From Minisyncoccota bacterium (GTDB lineage: Bacteria; Patescibacteriota; Minisyncoccia; Phycocordibacterales; UBA1006), in contig CALBVO010000050.1 in assembly GCA_937970115.1 (NCBI GenBank), positions 1 through 24,504 of the forward strand: 24,504 nt of DNA, read 5' to 3'. Position 1 is the first letter of the stretch, and each line of letters starts with the position of its first letter. A program made the translations under genes and the position numbers. Under the pieces are notes generated by a model, which saw nothing but the letters and a program-made list of their open reading frames with translations, was not told the origin of the DNA and did no database searches. Shown here piece after piece: positions 7,330 through 14,425 of the stretch.

Positions 7330-9126
7330 TTAATCACACTTAATAGGTGCTGGTGGTGATTGCGTACCGTCAATTGGGTTTGTAATCCCGGCTTGAGAAT
7401 CAATTACTCTAATACTACAATTGAATAATGCATTAACGGTATACAATTTTGTTGTAACCAATATATCGATTATTGTTATATTCTCGTCTGCGATTGCTAT
7501 ATTAAGACTGGTTAATGGTAATGACCATTTTCCAGGGCTTACCAAATTCCAACTCGTAGCATTTGCAGCATTTGGGTTTGCAACACCATCAATACCAATC
7601 GTTGCAAAATAATCCCATGGCTTACTCCCATTATTATCCTGACTATCATTTTCAAAAAAGAATAATAAGTCTGAAATAGTTCCTGGTCCATTTGATCTAA
7701 AAGAAAAATTTGTAGCAAATGTTTGTGAATTTTGACCAGACGTGAGAGCGCTTCCATTTCCATTATCAATATCAAGGTAACTATTATTTGCAGTAGTGAC
7801 TACTCCTGCTGAAAGTTCTATTGTCTTGTAGGTAACATTATAAACAACACGAATACCTTGCGACCAACCATCTGATACAATAGATCCAGTTCCAATCTGA
7901 GCACCTGTTGGTGCTAATGTTTCAATATAGGGACTATTTGGATCACCAGGAATGGTCAATATAATATTAACATCTTGATTGCCATTATTAATATAATTAT
8001 AGTTTAAGGTTACTGTTTTATTCGTCACCGTTGGATGTATATTAACACTAAGATTACTACTTGAAGCCGTTGTTTCATAAAAATGGGCTGTTTCTCCCTC
8101 GAGATAATAACGTACAACATTAGTAGTCCCGAGTGTTCCAGTGGTTACTATTTCGGAAAAATTAAAATTACGACTAGTATTCACAATAAGTTGTGAACCT
8201 AATTCGATAGTTCCATCAATATTGAACCACTTAACAATAATATTACTTGGGCTAGATGAAATAATTCCAGTACCATTCAGAGTGAATTGCTCTGGTCCAG
8301 GATTACTTACATCGTGACTCGACATAATTGCTGAGTTTGATACATCTAATTGAAATTCGATATCAATTGAAGTAACCGGGTTACCGGCGCTATCCACGAT
8401 AACATTCCCTGATTCATCCTTAAAAATAAAGGTGGGATTATGTATATCGAGATTACTTACAATCATTTTATAATCTACATTTTTTTGATCTACCTCGGGG
8501 ATTGGACCAAATGCCAAGGTTCCTTTTGTTCCAACTAATTTTGGATTAGTAAAGGAATCTCCTTGGGGAACACCATTTAGGGTTACTTGCATTGACAAAC
8601 GTTCTTGGTTTGAAGGGGCCGTACTGGCGATAAAATTAATTGTACCAGCAAATGCTTCCTCAGTAGAACTCGTTTGGGTCAAGGTAATTGGACCTACTGA
8701 ATACGGTGCTTTTGCCTTATCTTTTGTGTCATCGTTCTCGTTAGTACATTCAAGAATTACGAGATTTGTATTACGGCTATCTGGTTGATTATCGAGACGA
8801 TCGTCAGTAATAATAACCGTTGCAAATACTGCATTAGGATTATCAAAATCTAAGCACGTAATTTCTTTTTCTGCCCTATATTCATTTCCACCATTAGATA
8901 TTAAATCAAATGGGATAAGAGAACTCTGAGGAAATCGTATTGAAATTCCCTCTGGATTATGTGCTATATTTGCAATAAGCGTGCTGGTAAATGTACCATC
9001 AAGGTTCTTTTGTATAAGCAAAATAGGATCACTCTCGAATTCTGGAACGGCTACTGAATCATCAGTACTGCAAGCAGTTACCAAAGTTAAAATAATTAGC
9101 ATGAGAAATAAGTTAATTGTTTTCAT
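7330..9126 (-). CDS. Putative surface lipoprotein of unknown function, Bacteroidota-like
   Basis: The 598-residue product has a lipoprotein signal with lipobox VTAC (Cys19) followed by STDDS. An acidic stretch right after the Cys resembles the surface-export signal of Bacteroidota lipoproteins. The mature part is rich in Thr, Ser, Asn, Ile and Val with many short beta strands and few Cys, as in stacked Ig-like or adhesin folds; I see no clear repeat unit and no catalytic motif. Phrases such as VTLNYNYINNGNQDVNI and WNLVSPGKWSLPLTSLNIA look like beta-sandwich strands. It is the first gene (in transcription) of the four-cassette block, with its own promoter and terminator. Function is not predictable beyond surface exposure. 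A patescibacterial cell envelope has no typical outer membrane, which makes this type of protein unexpected here. Confidence 0.75.
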   Translation of the reverse strand: MKTINLFLMLIILTLVTACSTDDSVAVPEFESDPILLIQKNLDGTFTSTLIANIAHNPEGISIRFPQSSLIPFDLISNGGNEYRAEKEITCLDFDNPNAVFATVIITDDRLDNQPDSRNTNLVILECTNENDDTKDKAKAPYSVGPITLTQTSSTEEAFAGTINFIASTAPSNQERLSMQVTLNGVPQGDSFTNPKLVGTKGTLAFGPIPEVDQKNVDYKMIVSNLDIHNPTFIFKDESGNVIVDSAGNPVTSIDIEFQLDVSNSAIMSSHDVSNPGPEQFTLNGTGIISSSPSNIIVKWFNIDGTIELGSQLIVNTSRNFNFSEIVTTGTLGTTNVVRYYLEGETAHFYETTASSSNLSVNIHPTVTNKTVTLNYNYINNGNQDVNIILTIPGDPNSPYIETLAPTGAQIGTGSIVSDGWSQGIRVVYNVTYKTIELSAGVVTTANNSYLDIDNGNGSALTSGQNSQTFATNFSFRSNGPGTISDLLFFFENDSQDNNGSKPWDYFATIGIDGVANPNAANATSWNLVSPGKWSLPLTSLNIAIADENITIIDILVTTKLYTVNALFNCSIRVIDSQAGITNPIDGTQSPPAPIKCD

Positions 9127-9189
9127 TGTGCATGAGTTTTATATATTATTGTGAATGTTGCGTAAGTTATCCTTACATAGTTTGAAATT

Positions 9190-9217
9190 AATATACTATA
9201 TAAAATATTTATGTCAA
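9190..9217 (-). promoter_or_regulatory. TTGACA-N16-TATATT promoter of the gene at 7330-9126
   Basis: TTGACA (9212-9217) and TATATT (9190-9195) on the minus strand are 16 bases apart; predicted start near 9183. The leader of about 57 bases contains a small hairpin, GTAAG/CTTAC. Confidence 0.82.
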
Positions 9218-9260
9218 ATAATTTTATGAGGTATGGGTTTTCATTATAGAGTTTACATAA

Positions 9261-9283
9261 AACAAAAAACCACCTATATGGTT
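9261..9283 (-). terminator. Terminator overlapping the pilB stop codon
   Basis: AACCA (9268-9272) pairs with TGGTT (9279-9283) around a 6-base loop containing the TAG stop; on the minus strand TTTTTTGTTTT follows. Confidence 0.7.
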
Positions 9284-11382
9284 ATTTTTTGAATATCATG
9301 ATGTTCAATCTCTTCTCGAACACGACGTAATTTTTGTGACATATCAATTGTGCTATCTCTGTTTGCATGAGTATGTAATTCGTCTAGATCCCCTGCAATT
9401 CGTTTAAATGTTTGATGGGTGTCTGCGAAATTATCTTTTTCATCAAAGACCTCTGGTGCATTTGATTGTTTAAGTAATTGATTAATTGTTGTATTGAGTT
9501 TTTTAATATCTTCTGCAATATCTTTTTCTGGATTTAACCTTTGTTCATTTTCCAGCTTCCGAAGATAATCAACTAACAAGGAAATCTCTAAACTCTTGTT
9601 ATTAAATAAGGCATTTGGATCTATGGGTTTCGGTTCAAATATTGTTGCGGAATTTTCTGTAGAAACATCTTTATCTATCTTTGTAAGATTATTAATATAA
9701 AGATCGACAACTTTTCGAACCTCATCTAAGCTCGTTGTGCCTCTCAGAATTTTAATAACACCGTCTTCACGCATATTCAGGAGTCCTTGTTTTTCAGCAA
9801 TATGTCTCACTTCTTGTTCTGATGGTGACTTGTTTAATAATTCTTCGATATATTCATCAGTAATAATTGCCTCAAAAATTCCAATTCGTCCCTGGTATCC
9901 TGTACCATTACATTGCACGCAACCACGGCCTTTGGTTAACACGATTTCCTGTGTTTCAGAAAGACCATATTCATGAATAGGTTTCCCGTTTCGCACTGCC
10001 TCGTTTAAAATGTCACGAATCAATTTTTCATCTTTTGGTTCAGGTGTATATTGCTCTTTACAGTGTTGGCAATTTTTTCTCACCAAACGTTGCGCTAATG
10101 ATACTGACAATGCGGCAGCCAAAATCTGAGGTGAAACACCCAAATCAATGAGCCGTGGAATTACTCCAGCCGCACTATTTGTATGGAGCGTTGAAAGAAC
10201 AAGGTGACCTGTCAATGAAGCGTTCACCGCAATATTAGCAGTTTCCCCATCACGAATCTCACCTACCATAACAACATCTGGATCCTGACGTAAGGCAGCC
10301 CGAAGTCCAGATAGGAAATTATACCCCTTGTCTCGCTGGACTTGTGTCTGACTAATACCACCCAAATGATATTCAATAGGGTCTTCAATAGTTAGGATTT
10401 TTACTTCAGGATTATAAACATGATTCATCAACGAATATAAGGTTGTTGTCTTACCAGAACCAGTCGGTCCAGTTGTCAGAATCATTCCATTTGGTTTTTC
10501 AATTTCTCGCATGAGAATTTCAAATAACCGAGGTTCAATACCTAAATTCTCTACTCCTACATTAATACCATCAGGATTTAAAATACGCATTACAAATGAT
10601 TCACCATAAGCGCTTGGAATTACTGAAACACGCACTTCGATTTCCTTATCATCATAATCAATAGTAAATCGACCATCTTGTGCATTTTGTGTTTGAGTAA
10701 TTTTCATTTCTGAAAGTAACTTAATACGAGAGAGAAGTTTTTTATATGATTCTGGATCAAAGGTCGTAATATCTTGCAAGACTCCATCTTGCCTGAAACG
10801 AATACGAACCAATTCGTCCTGGGCTTCAATATGAATATCAGACGATTTTGTTGCAATCGCTGCTCCAAAAATTATCTCCATGAGTTGAGTTGTTTGTTTT
10901 AAACTCTTGCTCGTCAAGACAGCGTCAAATGCTGTTTTAATATCGGCATTTGTTTTAATATCACGAGCAATACGTTCAAGTTCTTTTGCCGAAATATCAA
11001 GTAAACCACCACGAGAACTAAGAGCCTTTGAAACATCAGCATAGCGACCCCAGGCCTTGTTTAAGCTACGTGTTGAAATCATATATACACCAAGATTATA
11101 GTCTTGGGATAATTCATCTAGAACTTTTTTTGTTTTTGAAAGATTTGGAGATTTAACCCCTACATAGAGATCCTTACCAACAATTTTAAAAGGTGCCAAA
11201 AGAGCATGACGTGCATCTGCTTCAGGTACAGTAATTAAAGCATCCGTCTCGATAGTTGTCCCACCAAGATCAATATAAGGAAGATCAAACTTTTTCGAAA
11301 TACGTTCAACAAAAGACTCTTCTTCTTTGTTTCTGATTTCTTGAATTTTTTTTGCTTGTCGTGTGTTATCAAAGTTCACCAT
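9274..11382 (-). CDS. pilB: PilB/GspE-family type IV pilus assembly or type II secretion ATPase
   Basis: Hexameric AAA+ motor that drives extension of type IV pilus-like fibres at the inner face of the membrane (family knowledge). From the ATG at 11382 the product has 702 residues. An N-terminal MshEN-like domain (about 40-115) is followed by Walker A GPTGSGKTTT at 305-314, the Asp box ILTIEDPIEYH, Walker B VMVGEIRDGETA near 372-383 and the His box TGHLVLSTLHTN. A zinc module has Cys at 438, 441, 488 and 491. Residues beyond about 568 form an extra, charged, largely helical tail of about 135 residues not needed by the family. The start at 11382 (MVNFDNTRQ) has TATACT nine bases upstream; a GTG at 11448 would place the start inside a large palindrome. 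No other pilus gene is adjacent. Confidence 0.92.
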   Translation of the reverse strand: MVNFDNTRQAKKIQEIRNKEEESFVERISKKFDLPYIDLGGTTIETDALITVPEADARHALLAPFKIVGKDLYVGVKSPNLSKTKKVLDELSQDYNLGVYMISTRSLNKAWGRYADVSKALSSRGGLLDISAKELERIARDIKTNADIKTAFDAVLTSKSLKQTTQLMEIIFGAAIATKSSDIHIEAQDELVRIRFRQDGVLQDITTFDPESYKKLLSRIKLLSEMKITQTQNAQDGRFTIDYDDKEIEVRVSVIPSAYGESFVMRILNPDGINVGVENLGIEPRLFEILMREIEKPNGMILTTGPTGSGKTTTLYSLMNHVYNPEVKILTIEDPIEYHLGGISQTQVQRDKGYNFLSGLRAALRQDPDVVMVGEIRDGETANIAVNASLTGHLVLSTLHTNSAAGVIPRLIDLGVSPQILAAALSVSLAQRLVRKNCQHCKEQYTPEPKDEKLIRDILNEAVRNGKPIHEYGLSETQEIVLTKGRGCVQCNGTGYQGRIGIFEAIITDEYIEELLNKSPSEQEVRHIAEKQGLLNMREDGVIKILRGTTSLDEVRKVVDLYINNLTKIDKDVSTENSATIFEPKPIDPNALFNNKSLEISLLVDYLRKLENEQRLNPEKDIAEDIKKLNTTINQLLKQSNAPEVFDEKDNFADTHQTFKRIAGDLDELHTHANRDSTIDMSQKLRRVREEIEHHDIQKITI

Positions 11383-11430
11383 AATACTATCAGTATACCG
11401 CAAGTCACATATCAAGGCATCTTTATCCTT

Positions 11431-11478
11431 GTATATACAATAAAACACTCATTATTATGAGTGTTTTATTGTATATAC
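11431..11478. terminator. Perfect 22-bp inverted repeat, likely bidirectional terminator
   Basis: Bases 11431-11452 and 11457-11478 are perfect inverted copies around TATT. The core AAAACACTCAT/ATGAGTGTTTT followed by T-rich sequence fits a terminator in both directions. On the minus strand it would end the candidate RNA transcribed from about 11666. Confidence 0.75.
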
Positions 11479-11666
11479 CTTTGAATGCATTAAACTCTAA
11501 ACAAGTCAGAAATAAAACTTTAAAAAATAAAGGATGACCGGGCTTCAACGAGATATTCAGGATGGTCGCTACCAGGGCGAGTCCCAAATATTCCTATCCG
11601 CAAAGCCAAATTCGCGAGATCTGATTAATTTAGAGATTAATATTCTCAAAGGTTTTTTATTAAGTT
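11431..11666 (-). ncRNA. Candidate structured non-coding RNA, unrecognised class
   Basis: Most of this 517-base gene-free gap looks like one RNA gene. A minus-strand promoter (TTGACA at 11695-11700, 16 bases, TAAATT at 11673-11678) predicts a start near 11666. The ends of the body pair: 11630-11640 with 11490-11500 (11 positions, one U-U mismatch), then 11620-11624 with 11506-11510 across a symmetric 5-base internal loop. Inside, GGCTT (11603-11607) pairs with AAGCC (11541-11545), and small hairpins TGGT/ACCA and GGG/CCC lie in a GC-rich core (about 11538-11620) that stands out from the AT-rich surroundings. A 22-bp-arm terminator follows. No tRNA-like T-arm, RNase P or SRP signature is visible. 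A plus-strand ORF here (11534-11743) lacks start signals. Size and closed ends recall 6S RNA, but I cannot claim that. Confidence 0.6.
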
Positions 11667-11793
11667 ATCTACAATTTATCATATGTGATAAATTTGTCAA
11701 GTTAGTTTTCCACATACACAAAACTAAGATATTAGAAATATAACATGTAAGATATATTAGACCTAGTCTGGGTTGTGTATAATATGTGAATAA
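11665..11793. promoter_or_regulatory. Cluster of DnaA-box-like 9-mers upstream of ruvB
   Basis: Four sites: TTATCTACA (11665-11673, one mismatch), TTTTCCACA (11706-11714, one mismatch), and on the minus strand TTATACACA (11774-11782) and TTATTCACA (11785-11793), the last two matching TTATNCACA exactly. TATAAT at 11779-11784 overlaps the third. An inverted repeat TTAGTTTT/AAAACTAA flanks the second. In AT-rich DNA some of these may be chance. Confidence 0.4.
11673..11700 (-). promoter_or_regulatory. Promoter of the candidate RNA, with a palindrome in the spacer
   Basis: TTGACA (11695-11700), 16 bases, TAAATT (11673-11678) on the minus strand. AATTTATCA (11673-11681) and TGATAAATT (11686-11694) form a perfect 9-bp inverted repeat around TATG that covers the -10 and the whole spacer, like the element at 3743-3770. 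Confidence 0.6.
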
Positions 11794-11899
11794 GGCTTTT
11801 TTGTAAAGTACTTTTTATCAATGACTATGAAAATATCATAGTGTCAAAAAATATGCAAGTATCTGTGATCTGTTTTAAAATACGTTATACTATTGATAT

Positions 11900-12883
11900 A
11901 TGTCAGATATTCCAACAACACAAATTCTCGATCCACAACTACGACCCAATACATGGGATGAATATATTGGTCAGCAATCAATAAAAGATAACCTCCATAT
12001 ATTACTCACTGCTGCAGCTGGGCGGAAACAACAACCTGAGCATCTTTTGTTTTATGGTCCACCTGGACTGGGTAAAACTACCCTCTCACACCTCATCGCA
12101 AAAGAAATGAAGGCTGAAATTAAAATAACCTCAGGCCCAGCTATCGAAAAGGTTGGTGATCTTGCCAGCATCCTCACCAACCTCGCATCAGGAGATATTC
12201 TCTTTATTGATGAAATTCATCGATTAAATACCAATATCGAGGAAGTCCTCTATCCAGCCATGGAATCAGGGGTGCTCGATATTATTATTGGTAAAGGTCC
12301 ATCAGCCCGGACTATTCAACTAGATTTACCGCCTTTTACATTAATTGCGGCAACAACTAAAATTGCGAGTCTTTCTGCTCCATTACGTTCACGTTTTTCT
12401 GGAGGAGTATTTAAACTCGAATTTTATTCTCATTTAGAAATGGAACAAATTATTTGCCAATCAGCCGCTAAACTCGGTATTGAAATAACTGATAGTGGTG
12501 TTCATGCGATTGCAGGACGAAGTCGTTCAACACCACGAACAGCAAACTATTTTCTCAAACGCGTTCGTGATTATGCCGAAGTTCATAATGAAACTATTAG
12601 TGAAGACGTGGTTCTCAAGTCACTCGAGATGATTGGTATTGATGATATTGGTTTGCGGCAAACTGATCGACAAGTATTACTGACTATTATTGAAAAATTT
12701 AATGGAGGACCTGTGGGCGCAAAAACTATTGCAACCGCAACTCACGAAGAAATTGATTCAATTGAAAATGTCATTGAACCGTATTTGATTCAAAAAGGAT
12801 TATTGGAACTCACACCACGTGGACGAGTTGCAACCAAAGAGGCGTATGATCATTTTGGGTTGGAAAATTCGTCGAAAAAATAA
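11900..12883 (+). CDS. ruvB: Holliday junction branch-migration ATPase RuvB
   Basis: RuvB forms hexameric rings that drive branch migration of Holliday junctions with RuvA; RuvC then cuts them (family knowledge). The 327-residue product is full length for the family. It shows RPNTWDEYIGQ near the start, Walker A GPPGLGKTT at 53-61, Walker B with FIDEIHR at 102-108, the sensor region AATTKIASLSAPLRSRF with arginine-finger candidates at 163 and 165, and the C-terminal winged-helix block TPRGRVATKEAYDHF. TATACT (11886-11891) lies eight bases before the ATG, predicting an almost leaderless transcript. It stands alone on the plus strand; ruvC is 5 kb away on the other strand and ruvA is not in the window. 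Confidence 0.97.
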   Translation: MSDIPTTQILDPQLRPNTWDEYIGQQSIKDNLHILLTAAAGRKQQPEHLLFYGPPGLGKTTLSHLIAKEMKAEIKITSGPAIEKVGDLASILTNLASGDILFIDEIHRLNTNIEEVLYPAMESGVLDIIIGKGPSARTIQLDLPPFTLIAATTKIASLSAPLRSRFSGGVFKLEFYSHLEMEQIICQSAAKLGIEITDSGVHAIAGRSRSTPRTANYFLKRVRDYAEVHNETISEDVVLKSLEMIGIDDIGLRQTDRQVLLTIIEKFNGGPVGAKTIATATHEEIDSIENVIEPYLIQKGLLELTPRGRVATKEAYDHFGLENSSKK

Positions 12884-12905
12884 CCACTGTTTTTACACAG
12901 TGGTT
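12882..12905. terminator. Bidirectional terminator between ruvB and the small membrane-protein gene
   Basis: AACCACTGT (12882-12890) pairs perfectly with ACAGTGGTT (12897-12905) around TTTTAC. It overlaps the ruvB stop. On the minus strand ATTTTTT follows, so it also ends the convergent gene at 12927-13325. Confidence 0.8.
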
Positions 12906-12926
12906 TATAATTACTTCTAATCATTT

Positions 12927-13325
12927 CTAGTAAAAAATATAATCATCGTCATAATTAATAAAATAAAAAAAAATAAGAAAAATATTTGTATGGTGTTTAC
13001 CAAAAAATGTTTTTGGTGGTATACCTGTATGACGCTCTGTTAAACTGAATGTCATGTATTTCTTATCTTTATTCTTCAACGCTTTTTTTGCTTGAAAATA
13101 AGATCCATAACTTACCCCGAGCTCTATTCTTTTCCCATCAGGTCTAACTAAAAGAAGGTTATGGTCAATGCTTTCATTAGTTTTATATTTTTGTTTTGTT
13201 ATAAAAGCACTTTCTACTTGAAAAGTCATAAGGTGTTCTTCATTACCTTTAAACAATCCAATAATCAAAAGTATAAAGAAGGCTAAACACAAGTAATAAA
13301 TAGTAAAAGAAATTTTTTTCTTCAT
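12927..13325 (-). CDS. Small membrane protein of unknown function
   Basis: The 132-residue product is not one I recognise. Residues 1-5 (MKKKI) precede a hydrophobic helix at about 6-25, then a polar domain (about 28-105) with LLLVRPDGKRIELGVSYGSY and paired basic residues. A second hydrophobic, Phe/Ile-rich stretch at about 113-123 is followed by an acidic/aromatic end, DDDYIFY. It is either a signal-anchored protein or a two-helix protein with its middle outside the cytoplasm. The gene is convergent with ruvB and shares its terminator. The start has no Shine-Dalgarno sequence. Composition is more AT-rich than ruvB and yebC on either side, so it may be an acquired gene, like the exported-protein block. 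Coding status is likely because the frame is long and ends at a sound terminator, but the function is unknown. Confidence 0.65.
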   Translation of the reverse strand: MKKKISFTIYYLCLAFFILLIIGLFKGNEEHLMTFQVESAFITKQKYKTNESIDHNLLLVRPDGKRIELGVSYGSYFQAKKALKNKDKKYMTFSLTERHTGIPPKTFFGKHHTNIFLIFFYFINYDDDYIFY

Positions 13326-13385
13326 TATTATAATTTTTAAAGATTTCTATTAAATTAAATCATAAAAAATATATTTTACAACAAC

Positions 13386-13545
13386 TTGCCAAGCAAAAAT
13401 ATCTTTTCTACACTATTTATATTAACCACTCAATAATCTGAGCTCTCGACACACATGAGGGCACGAGAGGTATGAAGAAAATATTATTCAAGATCGCTGT
13501 TTAAAAAACGGAGTTGATGCATCCGCATCAATGAGTATTTTTTAA
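13386..13545 (+). ncRNA. Candidate small RNA or attenuator upstream of yebC
   Basis: TTGCCA (13386-13391), 17 bases, TACACT (13409-13414) form a plausible plus-strand promoter with a start near 13421. The transcript would contain a hairpin CTCTCG/CGAGAG (13443-13448 with 13464-13469) and a 10-codon reading frame at 13473-13505 (MKKILFKIAV). It would end at a hairpin TTGATGC/GCATCAA (13514-13520 with 13525-13531), itself bracketed by TTAAAAAA and TTTTTTAA. A short leader peptide followed by a terminator recalls attenuation, but a free-standing small RNA fits equally. yebC starts 66 bases further on. Confidence 0.4.
13501..13545. terminator. Terminator hairpin upstream of yebC
   Basis: TTGATGC (13514-13520) and GCATCAA (13525-13531) form a 7-bp stem with an ATCC loop, flanked by complementary A and T runs (13501-13508, 13538-13545), so it can work in both directions. 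Confidence 0.65.
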
Positions 13546-13610
13546 CAAGATATTGGCAATATTTTTTCATACATCGACGTGCAATCATGTTGGAGCGAGC
13601 GATAACAATC

Positions 13611-14132
13611 ATGGGATCATCACACAAAAAACAAGGAAAAATTGCCGACAACAACGCCAAAAAGGCAAAAGTATTTAGTAAACTCGTTCGCTTGATTCAA
13701 GTCGAAGCAAAAAAATCAGGAGGTGACGTTAATTCAGCTGGTTTATCAGCAGCTATCAAAAAGGCCTACAAAGAAAACATGCCAAAAGATAATGTTGAAC
13801 GCGCTATCAAAAAAGCATCAGAAGCTGGTGACACTACCGAAGTAATGTACGAAGCCTATGGCCCTGCAGGAATTGGTATGATTATTACTGGACTCACTGA
13901 CAACACCAACCGTACCAATCAAGACGTTAAAACAATTTTGACGAAAAATGGAGGATCAATGGGTGCACAAGGTTCAGTTGCATGGAATTTTACTCTTGAT
14001 GAAAATCGAGATTGGGTAGCAAATACGCCAATGGATGTAGACGATGCTTCTCGAGAGATATTAGAAAATTTGATTGAACTTTTGGATGAGAATGATGATG
14101 TGCAGAATGTGTATCATAGCGCAAATCTTTAA
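13611..14132 (+). CDS. yebC: YebC/PmpR-family (TACO1-like) protein, short form
   Basis: YebC/TACO1 proteins act as translation factors at proline-rich stretches and have also been called transcription regulators. The frame is open from an ATG at 13587, but I chose the ATG at 13611 because the family begins a few residues before the basic 'H.K....K' segment (here MGSSHKKQGK). The 173-residue product has VFSKLVRLIQVEAKKSGGD, the hallmark MPKDNVERAIKKA, YEAYGPAGIGMIITGLTDNTNRT and the end block ENDDVQNVYHSAN. The usual length is about 240: some 60 residues between VAWNFTLDENRD and LIELLDENDD are missing, in frame, so one domain is reduced. I recall such short forms in Parcubacteria. No clean -10 is placed as in the neighbours. 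Confidence 0.9.
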   Translation: MGSSHKKQGKIADNNAKKAKVFSKLVRLIQVEAKKSGGDVNSAGLSAAIKKAYKENMPKDNVERAIKKASEAGDTTEVMYEAYGPAGIGMIITGLTDNTNRTNQDVKTILTKNGGSMGAQGSVAWNFTLDENRDWVANTPMDVDDASREILENLIELLDENDDVQNVYHSANL

Positions 14133-14265
14133 TATTCATTAGTAAAGCGAGCTTCTTTGTTGGTTTCATATAAATTTTTCTTCAATGTATTTTCATACGT
14201 CTCAAAAAAATTATTCTTACCGCCTCGAATCTCATCATTAATAATGAATATTACTTCTGACAAAT

Positions 14266-14295
14266 AAACAAAAATCCCTTTAGGGATTTTTGTTT
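14266..14295. terminator. Bidirectional terminator after yebC
   Basis: AAACAAAAATCCC (14266-14278) and GGGATTTTTGTTT (14283-14295) are perfect 13-bp arms around TTTA. T-rich tails follow on both strands; it ends yebC and can stop read-through from the penicillin-binding protein gene. Confidence 0.85.
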
Positions 14296-14328
14296 TACCT
14301 TTTTTATTATTTGTGAGTGTATAAAACG

Positions 14329-14425
14329 AAATACAGATCAAGGCGCTGAGGCGCGAGAGTTTGGAGACGTAGTTCTCTACGGTGACAAACCGAGCGCCGA
14401 AAGCAACGAAGATAAGTATTTTTTT
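14329..14425 (+). ncRNA. Candidate small structured RNA between yebC and the penicillin-binding protein gene
   Basis: Nested pairing spans the whole element: AAATAC (14329-14334) with GTATTT (14416-14421), GGCGCT (14342-14347) with AGCGCC (14393-14398), GTTTG (14359-14363) with CAAAC (14386-14390), and CGTAG (14368-14372) with CTACG (14377-14381) capped by TTCT. Between the last two stems GAGA faces GTGA, which allows tandem sheared G-A pairs on the plus strand only. A T-run (14419-14425) follows. TATAAA (14320-14325) could be its -10, but no good -35 is seen. The core is GC-rich against an AT-rich background. Either a small RNA or a dispersed palindromic repeat. Confidence 0.5.

Noticed and set aside
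3930..9126. Prophage or phage structural module
   Set aside because: No capsid, portal, terminase, tail or integrase features. Signal peptides, lipoboxes and one promoter per gene argue for cell-surface genes.
11383..11448. GTG start at 11448 for the pilB-like gene
   Set aside because: It would begin inside the 22-bp palindrome and upstream of the TATACT at 11392-11397. The ATG at 11382 has better context.
11534..11743. Open reading frame of 69 codons on the plus strand in the gap before ruvB
   Set aside because: The first part looks protein-like because it is GC-rich, but there is no promoter or start signal. The second half is AT-rich noise, and the opposite strand has a promoter, paired ends and a terminator that fit an RNA gene better.
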